NCBI GenBank assembly: GCA_934717745.1
Contig: CAKUZB010000011.1
Span: forward strand, 1-64,000
DNA from: an uncultured Candidatus Melainabacteria bacterium
Lineage (GTDB): Bacteria; Cyanobacteriota; Vampirovibrionia; Gastranaerophilales; Gastranaerophilaceae
Length of the DNA stretch: 64,000 nt
Direction of reading: 5' to 3'
A program made the position numbers and the translations under genes. Of the stretch, positions 9,880-18,709 are shown piece after piece (position 1 is the first letter of the stretch; the number at the start of each line of letters is the position of its first letter). Below the pieces are notes generated by a model. The model was not told the DNA's origin and did not search any database. It saw only the letters and a list, made by a program, of their open reading frames with translations.

Positions 9880-11280
9880 GTGAATAGAATTAATTGGTCA
9901 AAATTTGGTTTAATTTTTTCAGTCATATTTTGGTGCTTTATAACTTTAATAAGAGTTTTTAACCATTCGCCTTGGTATGACGAATATCATGCTTGGCAAA
10001 TTGCACATGATTTGAATGTTTTTGAACTATTTAGTTTTTTGAAAGAGGAAGGTCATACATTTATTTGGTTTTTATTATTGATGCCTTTTGCAAAAACTAA
10101 TTTTATGTATCCTTATTCAATGTTACTATTAAATTGGGTATTTTGTTTTATTGCGATATTGATTTTATGGACAAAATCACCGTTTAATAATTGGGTAAAA
10201 TTTTTGATTTCATTTAGTTTTCCTTTTTTAGGATTGTATTCCGTTCTCGCAAGATGTTATTCAATAGGGATAATGCTTTTATTTATATTAATTTCGCTAG
10301 ATAAAGATAAATTAAAATATCCAATTTGGTATTCGTTATTATTAATATTACTTGCAAATACAAGTTTAATGGGTACTGTTCCTGCAACTGTTTTAGGAGT
10401 TAGGTTTGCTTTTGAAATGATTAAAAATAAGCAAAAAATATTTGTACCTTTTTCGATTGCAATTTTTGGTGCGGTATTGATTTTGGTACAACTTATAGGT
10501 TCGCCGGAAGCGGGGCTTTCTTTTTACCCTGAAAAAATAACTTTGTTTAATGTATTACCTGCACGTATTACTTTGGACAGTTTTTGGGTGTGGAGTTTTT
10601 ATAGCGTTTTAACTCTAATTTTTTTGATAATTTTTTATGTTAAAAATAAAATTTTTCCTGTATTTTTTATTTTTTCAATATTAATGTTAGTTGGAATTTT
10701 TTGTATATATTTTGGCAGTTTGTGGCATTTATTTTTTATTTACATTTATCTTATTGCTTCTTGTTGGCTGGTTTTGCAAAGAGAAAATTTGAAGTGGAAG
10801 AATGTATTAATTATTGCTTTGATTATTATTACTATTCCTTGTTTTATATATAAACCTATATTTAAAGATTATAATGTTGTTTTTAAAAATAATATTGGCA
10901 CTGTTGCAAATGAAATTAAAACGGATAAAAATTTGAATGGCTCAACAATAATGATTTTTAGGCAATTTGATACGGCAATTCAACCATATTTACAAAAAAA
11001 TAATATAAATATAGTTAATTATTGTTCAGGAGAACTCTTGAATTATAATACAACGAGTTATGTAAACTCTAAAAATTGTTTGTTAAATATGTTTTTAGAA
11101 AGCCAAATGGTTTCGTTGGATAATAGTGTTTTTGACAAATGGTATAGCGACAATTTATATCTGCTTACTTTAAATAAAATTAAATTGAATGATAATAATT
11201 CTAATAAATTTAAATATGATTTTATTTTGTATAAAGATTTAGGTGAAAATTATCTTTGGAAAGTGCGAAAAATAAAATAA
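9880..11280 (+). CDS. GT-C-fold integral membrane glycosyltransferase-like protein, paralogue 4
   Basis: 466 residues from a GTG start, with no obvious ribosome binding site upstream. It shares the architecture of the three paralogues at 3031-7328, with a first-loop motif PWYDEYHAW, then EEGHTFIWF and YPYSMLLLNW, the ARCYSIGI helix and about ten membrane spans. It is the most diverged copy: the C-terminal Cys pair is lost and it ends YLWKVRKIK. It lies beyond the second DHH gene, so the duplications are interleaved with DHH genes. Probably a polyprenyl-linked sugar transferase by fold; substrate unknown. Confidence 0.65.
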   Translation: MNRINWSKFGLIFSVIFWCFITLIRVFNHSPWYDEYHAWQIAHDLNVFELFSFLKEEGHTFIWFLLLMPFAKTNFMYPYSMLLLNWVFCFIAILILWTKSPFNNWVKFLISFSFPFLGLYSVLARCYSIGIMLLFILISLDKDKLKYPIWYSLLLILLANTSLMGTVPATVLGVRFAFEMIKNKQKIFVPFSIAIFGAVLILVQLIGSPEAGLSFYPEKITLFNVLPARITLDSFWVWSFYSVLTLIFLIIFYVKNKIFPVFFIFSILMLVGIFCIYFGSLWHLFFIYIYLIASCWLVLQRENLKWKNVLIIALIIITIPCFIYKPIFKDYNVVFKNNIGTVANEIKTDKNLNGSTIMIFRQFDTAIQPYLQKNNINIVNYCSGELLNYNTTSYVNSKNCLLNMFLESQMVSLDNSVFDKWYSDNLYLLTLNKIKLNDNNSNKFKYDFILYKDLGENYLWKVRKIK

Positions 11281-11320
11281 AATTTAAACTTTAGCAATTT
11301 TTTAAAAATATCAATCTTTT

Positions 11321-11348
11321 GGTGTATTTTTTTTAGGAAAAATACACC
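11321..11348. repeat. Perfect 11-bp inverted repeat in the fliJ upstream region
   Basis: GGTGTATTTTT and AAAAATACACC flank a six-base loop. There is no T-run after it on the plus strand, so it is a weak terminator at best; it could be a regulator site or transcript-end hairpin for the GT-C gene. Confidence 0.5.
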
Positions 11349-11394
11349 ATTTAATGTATGGTCAATCATTAATAAATAATGTAATCTTGTAACG

Positions 11395-11416
11395 TGATAG
11401 ATGTGTAACTCTATCA
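11395..11416 (+). other. Leader hairpin just upstream of the fliJ ribosome binding site
   Basis: TGATAGA pairs with TCTATCA across an eight-base loop, ending about eight bases before the AGAGGT of fliJ. It could influence initiation at the TTG start; this is inference. Confidence 0.4.
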
Positions 11417-11433
11417 GGGCAAAGAGGTAAGAT

Positions 11434-11886
11434 TTGAAAAAATATTCATTCAGACTTCAACCGGTGTTGGACATTCGTGAACGCACATTGGAGGATAAAA
11501 GGTTAGAAATGGCGAAAGTTATAAAACTTTTGAATGAATACCAAGATGAACTAAAGGCTCTACAAGATAAGTTTTCATCATTTCACGACGAGTTAGAAAC
11601 GTTATTATCTTCCGGAGATAACATAGATGTTTCTCAACTTGCAGGATACAACGGTTATTTGTTTCAAGTAGAACAAGAAATAAAAGACAAGCAAATGACT
11701 ATTGAAAATACCAAAAAAGTTTTACGGATAAAACAGAATGAGGTAAGCGAAGCATTAAAAGACGTAAAAGTTTTAGAAAAACTAAAAGAAAAGCAATCTG
11801 AAAAGTTTTACGATGAAATTGATAGAAAAGAAGTCGCAGAAATTGAAGATATAGTAACTGCAAGATACAAGGTTCAACAAGTATAG
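11434..11886 (+). CDS. fliJ: Flagellar export chaperone/coiled-coil protein FliJ
   Basis: 150 residues with the FliJ start signature KKYSFRLQPVLDIRE and an almost continuous charged alpha-helical coiled coil. FliJ binds the FliI/FliH ATPase of the flagellar type III export gate and escorts hook/filament cap chaperones in the cytoplasm. Its position directly before fliK and the hook genes supports the call. The start is a TTG with AGAGGT six bases upstream. It is the first gene of a four-gene hook operon. Confidence 0.8.
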   Translation: MKKYSFRLQPVLDIRERTLEDKRLEMAKVIKLLNEYQDELKALQDKFSSFHDELETLLSSGDNIDVSQLAGYNGYLFQVEQEIKDKQMTIENTKKVLRIKQNEVSEALKDVKVLEKLKEKQSEKFYDEIDRKEVAEIEDIVTARYKVQQV

Positions 11887-11893
11887 AGGAAAA

Positions 11894-14137
11894 ATGACAC
11901 AACAATTAGATTTAACTTTTAATACTGCAAATACAATGGATAAGATGATGACATCAACTTATTCAAGCACTCAAGATAGCAAAACTTCTGCTAAATATGA
12001 TTCTCAATTCAGCAGTTATCTTGATAATGCAAATAAATCTTTAAACAATGATAATAAAAATGTTTCTGACAGAAACAAAACACAAAATAACTCAAACAAA
12101 AATACAAAAAATGAAGATAAAACTCAATATTCTGATAATAAAAAAGTTTATGATGAAAAATCTTCATACAAATACGAAGAAGATAACACAGTAGCAAAAG
12201 AGGAAGTTTCTGATAAAGAAAATGTTTCAAAAAGTGAACAACTTTCTCAAAACGTTCAAGTTGTTGAAGATAATTTAAACGAACAAGAAATGGACGAAAT
12301 GTTAAAAACATCAATGTTGAATGCAAATTTGAATAACAATCAAGTTGTTTCAAAAGAAGATGTTGCTCAATTAGAAAAAACTTTGACAATGTCAGTATCT
12401 GAAGATTCTGAAATTCCAATGGACGCAATTAAAAATGGTGTTCAATTTGAAACTTCTGTTTTAGATACAGACGTTGAAGATATTACAAATGTTGATGTTA
12501 AAGCAGTTGATGTTGCAACAAAAGATATGGTTGCATCAAATGAAGATGCTGTTAAATCTTTGTATAGTTCATTAAAAGATGAAATTTCAACAAAAAATAC
12601 AGATACAAAAATAACAGAAAATGTTGTTGAACCACAAGTTAAGGTTGTTGAAGAAAATCCGAAAGCACAAGTGGTTGCAGATGTAAATATTGATTTAAAA
12701 ACAGATACAGAAAAGGTTGTAGATTTAACTAAAAACAACGATGATGAAAAAATTTCATTAAAACAAGATAAAAACATTATAGAAGATGTTAAAAATATCA
12801 ATACTGAAGTAAAATCAGAAAAAGTTGAAGATAAAGGTGATGCTAAAAACGAAGTTTTGGCAGAAAAAGACAAAAACAATGATAAAAATATTATTGATGA
12901 AAAATCAGAAACAAATTTAAAAGATGTTATTTCTGAATTAAAACAAGATGCACAAATTGATTTAAACGAACAAACTGTTGCCGTAAATATGGTGAAAACT
13001 GAAAAAGTCGAAGTTTCAAAAGAGCCGGTAACAGCAAAATTTCAAGAATTGAGTGAAGAAATTTCTTCTGCAAAATTAGAAAATACTGTTAATATTGCAC
13101 AGCAGTCAGATAAAAAAGATGCTGACAAAAACGCAAAAACAAATGTAGTTGCTGAAGAAACAATGGATATAAAAGAAGATGTTTCAGGTATTGAGTTTAA
13201 AAATCAAAAAACTACAACAGATGAAAAAGTTACAGAGTCAAAAGTTTCTGAAGTAAAAGAAAGAGTTGAAAACATAAAAATGCAAGTTGAAGACGATGTA
13301 GAAATTGCTCCTCAACAACAAAATTCAACAGATGCTCAAAAAGTTGCAAAAGCAAATGAAACTTTAGAAAAAGCAGGTTTATCAACAGAAAACTTGAAGA
13401 AAATAGACGGAAAAATTAAAGACGTAGATTATTCAAACAATAATCCTCAAACTGACTTGGGACAATCTTCTCAAGAAATGATGATGCGTGATTCAATTCA
13501 AGAAACCGCACAAACAACTCAAACTCAAGAGTTGAAAGTTGATTTTTCTCAAGCCTTAAACAAAGCAACTCATGTAAATACTCAACAAGCACAAGCACAA
13601 CAGGAAGCACCTGATGTTGATATATTAGAGCAAATCAGAACAAGAATGAATGTTTCAGGTAAAGGCGGAATGCAACGAATTACAATCGGTTTGACTCCTG
13701 AAAGTTTAGGTAAATTGCACATTGAAATTTCAAAAGGTCAAAACGGAATTTCTGCACAAATTTTAGCAGAAAATCCTCAAGCCAAGGAAATATTAGATAA
13801 AAATCTTGACGGTTTGAAATCAGTTCTTCAATCTCAAGGTGTGAACGTAAATAACGTAAATGTAAAAGTTGCAGAGGCTGGACGTTCTTCAGATAGTAAC
13901 AATAATATGTTCCAAAATGAAGAAAATCAGTTTGATTCAAATCAAAGAGATGGTCATTCAAGAGATTCTGAGGATTCGCAAAAAAGGGAAAGAAATTCTG
14001 AATTTGAGTTTATAAAAAATACCGTATTAGGTAAAGAGATGCAAGATGATACAGAGGAAGTAATGTCAAGAGTCTCGCATGTAGAAAAGACGGTAAGTAT
14101 AAACGGTGGTTTAGGTAAAGTAAATTATAAATTGTAA
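11894..14137 (+). CDS. fliK: Flagellar hook-length control protein FliK
   Basis: 747 residues, starting seven bases after fliJ with AGGA upstream. Residues ~1-560 are low-complexity, rich in Lys, Asp, Glu, Asn and Val, fitting the disordered ruler part of FliK. The conserved C-terminal Flg_hook domain is visible at ~590-665, with QRITIGLTPESLGKLHIEI and a following ILAENPQAKEILDKNLDGL. FliK measures hook length during secretion and triggers the export switch from rod/hook to filament substrates. Length is greater than the enterobacterial protein (~400), as seen in many other phyla. Context with flgD and flgE is decisive. Confidence 0.85.
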   Translation: MTQQLDLTFNTANTMDKMMTSTYSSTQDSKTSAKYDSQFSSYLDNANKSLNNDNKNVSDRNKTQNNSNKNTKNEDKTQYSDNKKVYDEKSSYKYEEDNTVAKEEVSDKENVSKSEQLSQNVQVVEDNLNEQEMDEMLKTSMLNANLNNNQVVSKEDVAQLEKTLTMSVSEDSEIPMDAIKNGVQFETSVLDTDVEDITNVDVKAVDVATKDMVASNEDAVKSLYSSLKDEISTKNTDTKITENVVEPQVKVVEENPKAQVVADVNIDLKTDTEKVVDLTKNNDDEKISLKQDKNIIEDVKNINTEVKSEKVEDKGDAKNEVLAEKDKNNDKNIIDEKSETNLKDVISELKQDAQIDLNEQTVAVNMVKTEKVEVSKEPVTAKFQELSEEISSAKLENTVNIAQQSDKKDADKNAKTNVVAEETMDIKEDVSGIEFKNQKTTTDEKVTESKVSEVKERVENIKMQVEDDVEIAPQQQNSTDAQKVAKANETLEKAGLSTENLKKIDGKIKDVDYSNNNPQTDLGQSSQEMMMRDSIQETAQTTQTQELKVDFSQALNKATHVNTQQAQAQQEAPDVDILEQIRTRMNVSGKGGMQRITIGLTPESLGKLHIEISKGQNGISAQILAENPQAKEILDKNLDGLKSVLQSQGVNVNNVNVKVAEAGRSSDSNNNMFQNEENQFDSNQRDGHSRDSEDSQKRERNSEFEFIKNTVLGKEMQDDTEEVMSRVSHVEKTVSINGGLGKVNYKL

Positions 14138-14167
14138 GTGAATAAATGGAGAGGTAGGTAAAAGTAA

Positions 14168-14683
14168 ATGAGTGCTACATCAGCAATATCGCAAATGCAA
14201 TCGCAAACAGCGATAATGGAAAGCAAACAAGAAAAAAAGGGTAAAAACGACGTTACAGATTCAAACATGTTTTTGAAACTAATGTTAAAACAAATGGAGC
14301 AACAAGACCCAACAGAACCAACAGATAACTCACAATGGTTGGCACAAATGGCTCAGTATTCATCATTAGAAGCAATGAACAATTTGAATGCATCGTTCGG
14401 TGATGTATCAAAACAACTTTCAGAATTAACTGAGACTGTAAATTCAAGCAATATTATTTCGCAAACACTTTCACTTGTAGGTAAAGATGTAACAGTATCA
14501 ATTCCAAAAACAGACAGTGATGGAAAAGTGATAAAAGATGATAAAGGAAAAGTTGTTTATGACGAAGTAAAAGGCAGTGTCGATGAAGTTTCGTTTGATA
14601 AAGGTTCAGGAATGATTACTGTAGATGGAAAACAATATTCTATTTCAAATATTACATCAATTAGAAACGCTTCGGCAAAATAA
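14168..14683 (+). CDS. flgD: Flagellar hook capping protein FlgD
   Basis: 171 residues. The N-terminal FlgD region holds NMFLKLMLKQMEQQDPTEP and the typical QMAQYSSLEAMNNL at residues ~35-80. The C-terminal part is a short TonB/Fn3-like segment ending in a VDGKQYSISNITSI strand. FlgD forms the temporary cap under which hook subunits assemble, outside the cell. It is preceded by a GAGAGGTAGG ribosome binding region, 30 bases after fliK. A 98-nt gap with no evident signal separates it from flgE. Confidence 0.9.
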   Translation: MSATSAISQMQSQTAIMESKQEKKGKNDVTDSNMFLKLMLKQMEQQDPTEPTDNSQWLAQMAQYSSLEAMNNLNASFGDVSKQLSELTETVNSSNIISQTLSLVGKDVTVSIPKTDSDGKVIKDDKGKVVYDEVKGSVDEVSFDKGSGMITVDGKQYSISNITSIRNASAK

Positions 14684-14781
14684 AATTTAAGACTTGGAGA
14701 AAGTTATTCGCAAACGGAATTGCAGAATAACAAAAAATACGAAAACAATTAATAATTAATAAGAAGACAAGAGGAGGAAAA

Positions 14782-16230
14782 ATGTCTCAGGCTTTATTTA
14801 CATCAATGACAGGGTTAAATACTGCACAACAAGCAATCAACGTAGTTTCAAATAACGTTGCAAACATTAACACAACTGCATACAAATCAGCAGATGCTCG
14901 TTTTGCTACATTGTTTTCAAACACATTGTCAGCAGGTAATGCTCCTTCAGCAACTGCGGGTGGTACAAATCCAAAACAAATCGGTTTAGGTGTTAAGTTG
15001 GAAGGTATTACAAGAAACTTTACTACCGGTTCTTTCTTATCAACCGGTGTAACAGGTGATTCTATGATTTCAGGTTCAGGTTACTATACAGTAATGGATG
15101 CCGGCGGTAATGTATTTTTAACTCGTGATGGTGCATTCACTTTAGATGCTAACGGCGATATGATTACAGCAAATGGTTTGAAAGTTTTAGGTGCAAAAGA
15201 ATTAAATTCAGAAACTTCATCTCAAACATCAATTCATATCCCACAGTCTTTCTCAAGAAAAATTACCGGTGATAAAAATCTTAAAGACAGACAAATGTCA
15301 GAATTGAATAATTCAAATTACACAACTGGTACAATGAATTTAAGACTTGTAAACAGTAATGGTGAATCTGTTGAAATTAGTTTAAATATTACAGAAGATA
15401 CAACTGGAGATGTTCAATTAACTGACTCTACTAAATATTCAACATTTATGGATGCCTTAAAAGATGCAATTCAAAATAAATCAGATGCGGCATTTGCTGC
15501 GGCTGGTTTTGCTGATAAGCCAACAATATCAATTGATTATAACGTAGACCCTAAAAAAGATAACTGTGGTACTGTAACTTGGGGTGTTTCTGACGGAAAC
15601 GGGAAATCAAGTTTAGAAATTTTGAATACATCAACATCAAATGTTGCCCAAAACTTAACTTTCTATAAAGTTTCAGAAGGTGAAAAGATGACTTCAAAAC
15701 AAGTTTCACAAGTTGTATCTGTAGACCCTGCGGCATCTCCAACAAATATGACTTCATTAAAGAGTTATACAATTGGTGCTGACGGTTCAATTGAAGCATC
15801 TTATGAAAATGGTGATAAGTTGACAGTGTACCTTGACGGTGCAAATCAATTCCAATTCCAATACGTAACTGCGGCAGGTGTTTATATCATGGGTAACAAC
15901 TCAGATACATCTCCTGTAACAATTAATCCAAACGTATGTACAACAGACAGTATGGTAATGCAAATTGCTACAGTTACAAACGAAGCAGGTTTGGTATCTC
16001 AAGCCGATAACTTATGGACAATCGGGCCTGATACAGGTAAAACTTATTACACAATGGCTGGTCAAATGGGTACTGGCGACATCGTTACAGGTGGTTTGGA
16101 ATCATCAAACGTTGACCTTGCTCGTGAGTTATCAAACATGATTATTGCACAACGTGCAATCAATGCTAACTCTCGTGTATTCGGTACTGCAAGTAGCGTA
16201 ATGGAAACATTATCTCAATTAGGTAGATAA
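14782..16230 (+). CDS. flgE: Flagellar hook protein FlgE
   Basis: 482 residues with the N-terminal rod/hook domain (MTGLNTAQQAINVVSNNVAN), the flgE mid-motif TRDGAFTLDANGDM near residue 115 and a C-terminal LSNMIIAQRAINANSRVF helix, the paired coiled-coil ends of axial proteins. It polymerises into the hook connecting basal body and filament and is exported without a signal peptide. The start has GAGGAGG seven bases upstream. Codon use here is smoother and richer in C-ending codons than neighbouring genes, consistent with high expression. Confidence 0.95.
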   Translation: MSQALFTSMTGLNTAQQAINVVSNNVANINTTAYKSADARFATLFSNTLSAGNAPSATAGGTNPKQIGLGVKLEGITRNFTTGSFLSTGVTGDSMISGSGYYTVMDAGGNVFLTRDGAFTLDANGDMITANGLKVLGAKELNSETSSQTSIHIPQSFSRKITGDKNLKDRQMSELNNSNYTTGTMNLRLVNSNGESVEISLNITEDTTGDVQLTDSTKYSTFMDALKDAIQNKSDAAFAAAGFADKPTISIDYNVDPKKDNCGTVTWGVSDGNGKSSLEILNTSTSNVAQNLTFYKVSEGEKMTSKQVSQVVSVDPAASPTNMTSLKSYTIGADGSIEASYENGDKLTVYLDGANQFQFQYVTAAGVYIMGNNSDTSPVTINPNVCTTDSMVMQIATVTNEAGLVSQADNLWTIGPDTGKTYYTMAGQMGTGDIVTGGLESSNVDLARELSNMIIAQRAINANSRVFGTASSVMETLSQLGR

Positions 16231-16245
16231 TAAATTTTAGGTAAT

Positions 16246-16268
16246 CGGGTGTAAATTTTTTACACCCG
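16246..16268 (+). terminator. Hairpin at the end of the hook operon
   Basis: CGGGTGTAAA pairs perfectly with TTTACACCCG around a three-base loop 15 nt after the flgE stop. No T-run follows, so termination may be weak or the hairpin may protect the 3' end. Confidence 0.5.
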
Positions 16269-16325
16269 TTAACATAAAAAAGATAAAATAGGAATGTTAA
16301 GTTATATTAACTTTTCTAAAAAATG

Positions 16326-16353
16326 CTAAAACCATGTCATGACATGGTTTTAG
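16326..16353. repeat. 28-bp perfect palindrome between flgE and yggS
   Basis: The half-site CTAAAACCATGTCA is followed immediately by its exact reverse complement, with no spacer. It lies 30 bp upstream of the yggS-sepF promoter -35. A perfect, spacerless palindrome is more like a dimeric regulator site or cruciform than a terminator, as no T-run follows. Confidence 0.6.
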
Positions 16354-16383
16354 GCGGACACGATAAGATAGGAAATAAAAAAG

Positions 16384-16412
16384 TTGTCCTCAACATGAAC
16401 TGGGTTTATAAT
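16384..16412 (+). promoter_or_regulatory. Sigma-70-type promoter for yggS-sepF
   Basis: -35 TTGTCC (16384-16389), 17-bp spacer, -10 TATAAT (16407-16412). Predicted start is near 16419, leaving a leader of about 44 nt before the ATG at 16463. Confidence 0.6.
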
Positions 16413-16462
16413 TAATCTATGTTCTGCACAACGGACATCTCTTGTAGGGTAGTTAAAACTTT

Positions 16463-17131
16463 ATGATAGAAAATATTAAGAAGAATTTATTGCAAATACA
16501 AGAGCAAATCGCACCTTATACACCACAAATAGTAGCAGTAACCAAGTACTTCGGAGTTGATGCAATAATCGACGGTTATCAAGCAGGTTTAAGAAACTTC
16601 GGAGAATCAAGAGCGGTTGAAGCAATTGAGAAGATTAATTCTCTACCTGATGAAATAAGAAAAAATTCGACATTTCATTTCATCGGACATCTTCAAACAA
16701 ATAAAGTGAACAAAGTTGTTTGTAACTTCGATGTAATTCATTCGGTAGATTCTTTGAAAATTGCTAAAGCGATTTCTGATGAAGCGGTTAAAATTGGCAA
16801 AGTTCAAGATGTATTTATTCAATTGAATAATGCCGGAGAAGAACAAAAGTTTGGTTTTTCAAAAGAAGAATTACTTAAAGTTTTTGAAGAAATTCTGAAA
16901 TTTGACGGGTTAAACGTTTTAGGTCTTATGAATATCGCTCCACTTGAGGCAAATATTGAAGATTTAGAAAAATTATTTGAAGATATAAAACAAACTCAAA
17001 TTGAATTAGTGAACAAATATAACTGCGAAATGAAAGAAATTTCAATGGGTATGAGCAATGACTATCAAATCGCTGTCAAGCATGGAGCAACAATGTTGCG
17101 AATTGGCAGAAAATTATTTAGTACAAAGTAA
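16463..17131 (+). CDS. yggS: YggS family pyridoxal-phosphate homeostasis protein
   Basis: 222 residues. The PLP-binding lysine motif VAVTKYF is near residue 26, followed by NFGESRAVEA, FHFIGHLQTNKVNKV, HSVDSLKIA and the C-terminal SMGMSNDYQIAVKHGATMLRIG. The family is a single-domain TIM-barrel PLP carrier that influences vitamin B6 and amino-acid balance and has no proven catalytic reaction. It is followed 17 bases later by sepF; the yggS-sepF pair is conserved in cyanobacteria and Firmicutes division clusters. Confidence 0.93.
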   Translation: MIENIKKNLLQIQEQIAPYTPQIVAVTKYFGVDAIIDGYQAGLRNFGESRAVEAIEKINSLPDEIRKNSTFHFIGHLQTNKVNKVVCNFDVIHSVDSLKIAKAISDEAVKIGKVQDVFIQLNNAGEEQKFGFSKEELLKVFEEILKFDGLNVLGLMNIAPLEANIEDLEKLFEDIKQTQIELVNKYNCEMKEISMGMSNDYQIAVKHGATMLRIGRKLFSTK

Positions 17132-17148
17132 TATTGGAGGACGAATTA

Positions 17149-17655
17149 GTGGCTATTACAGAAAAAATTAAAGGTATTGTAGATTTTTTAACACAAGGTT
17201 TGGAACAACCAAGTGATGAAATATTTGAAGATATGATGAACGAAGCAGGTGATGAGTACGAAACAGATGATAACTTAGCATTAGCACCTTCTTATCAACA
17301 ATCACCATTCCAACAAAAGAATGAAAGAAATGACTTAAAAGTTATCTCTCACCCAAATATGAGAGGCTCAGAAGTTATGATTATTGAACCTCGTTCTTTT
17401 GGTGAAGCAGGTCAAATCGTTCAAAACTTAAAAGATAGAAAAACTATTGTTTTAAATCTACATTTGTTAGATAAAGAACAATCTCAAAGAACTATTGACT
17501 TTGTTTGTGGTGCAGCAAGTGCATTAAATGGTCAACCTCAAAAAGTTGGCGATATGGTATTTGTATTTACACCAAACAACGTTACATTAACAGTTGATGC
17601 CGCAAAAACTCAAACAAACATTGGTGAAAACCTTTGGGCTGGCAGAACTCTATAA
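17149..17655 (+). CDS. sepF: Cell division protein SepF
   Basis: 168 residues from GTG 17149, chosen because GGAGGA sits seven bases upstream; a TTG at 17134 would place that sequence inside the gene. The N-terminal MAITEKIKGIVDFL amphipathic helix binds membrane in SepF proteins. An acidic linker follows, then the SepF core ~65-160 with VMIIEPRSFGEAGQI, KTIVLNLHLLD and DFVCGAASALNGQ. SepF polymerises at midcell and anchors FtsZ. ftsZ is in this window at 56232 but not adjacent. Confidence 0.93.
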   Translation: MAITEKIKGIVDFLTQGLEQPSDEIFEDMMNEAGDEYETDDNLALAPSYQQSPFQQKNERNDLKVISHPNMRGSEVMIIEPRSFGEAGQIVQNLKDRKTIVLNLHLLDKEQSQRTIDFVCGAASALNGQPQKVGDMVFVFTPNNVTLTVDAAKTQTNIGENLWAGRTL

Positions 17656-17691
17656 AAAGTATTAAATATGATTTGTGATAGTTGGATTTTT

Positions 17692-17717
17692 AGGACACTT
17701 AGGTGTCCTTTTTTTTT
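17692..17717 (+). terminator. Rho-independent terminator of yggS-sepF
   Basis: AGGACAC and GTGTCCT flank a TTAG loop and are followed by a run of eight or more T. Oriented for the plus-strand operon only. Confidence 0.9.
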
Positions 17718-17758
17718 ATTATTAAACTCATTGCAAATATATCGAAAATTTTAACTCA

Positions 17759-18532
17759 TTATTTGCATGTAGTGTTTGTACTCCAGTTTAGGACTTTTGT
17801 ACTATTTGAACATTTTCCATTTGCATCAATTTTCAAATAATCTAAGTTTTCATTTTTAATAACCCAACCTGTTTGAGAGCCACCTCTTAACGCAGAAATT
17901 AAAGACTCTTGAGTACTTGCAGTATTTATTTCCGCACCATGTGGAACAACTCCCATTTCAGAATCTACAAAAAATTGAAACAAATCTATACCAAACTTAT
18001 TTTGTCCTTTTATCGGTCCGTCAATATCAATATAAGCATAGGCACAAATATTTGATTGTTGTCCTGAGGATTGAGTACAATTAATGCTTGAAACCCTAAA
18101 TGCAACAGAAGTCCCATCTGCTGTTATAACTTTATAAAAAGGGTCTGAGGATTGAGTGTCAACACTTTTTGCACAAGTACTTGTAGCCAAAGGACAATAA
18201 TCTTTGCTTGAAAAACAACCTTGACCTGTACTTACACCACAACTTTTAGAGGTTTTCATAAAATCAGCCATTCTTTCGCCGAATTTTTTTGTTGCAGCAG
18301 GCGTATCAGAACCAATAAACCATTCATCTAGAGGTCCATATACTGCTTCTGCACGTCCCAAAGCATCATTTAAGTTTTGGTATAATTTTTTAACTTTAGC
18401 GACTTTTTCTTTTTCTCCTGTTGAACTATTCAAGTTTGGTAAAGTTAAAGCAGATATAATACCTATAATTCCCATTACAATAAGGGTTTCGGCAAGAGTA
18501 AAAGCCACAACTTTTTTTAATATCTTTCTCAT
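17759..18532 (-). CDS. Type IV pilin-like / pseudopilin protein with cysteine-rich C-terminal domain
   Basis: 257 residues from ATG 18532, chosen for the GAGGGAG upstream and because the leader then is short (MRKILKKVVA). The prepilin motif KKVVAFTLAETLIVMG predicts cleavage after Ala with a hydrophobic helix behind it. The remainder has many cysteines (SCGVSTGQGCF, DYCPLATSTCAKS, INCTQ, NICAY, GKCSN and a terminal TCK), suggesting several extracellular disulfides, and an IDGPIKGQNKFGID segment seen in many pilin-like proteins of this lineage. Glu is present at mature position +5 after FTLA. It stands alone, convergent with sepF. Which pilus or secretion apparatus it serves is unknown. Confidence 0.75.
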   Translation of the reverse strand: MRKILKKVVAFTLAETLIVMGIIGIISALTLPNLNSSTGEKEKVAKVKKLYQNLNDALGRAEAVYGPLDEWFIGSDTPAATKKFGERMADFMKTSKSCGVSTGQGCFSSKDYCPLATSTCAKSVDTQSSDPFYKVITADGTSVAFRVSSINCTQSSGQQSNICAYAYIDIDGPIKGQNKFGIDLFQFFVDSEMGVVPHGAEINTASTQESLISALRGGSQTGWVIKNENLDYLKIDANGKCSNSTKVLNWSTNTTCK

Positions 18533-18709
18533 CAAAATTTCTCCCTCAAAATTACATATTACTACCATTATGACATGATTTTTAAAATGTCGCAATGTGG
18601 CTATTTGATATTATTTGAGTTTATTGATTATTCTCGTTTGATTTAGGCTATTTAAAATTTTATTTTACAATTATTAACAATAAATAAACAAGAATCCACT
18701 AAAAACTAT

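Noticed and set aside
12442..12879. 145-codon Ser/Thr/Phe-rich frame antisense to fliK, and similar frames opposite fliK
   Set aside because: They arise from the low-complexity Lys/Asp/Glu/Val-rich ruler region of FliK; no initiation signals or family.
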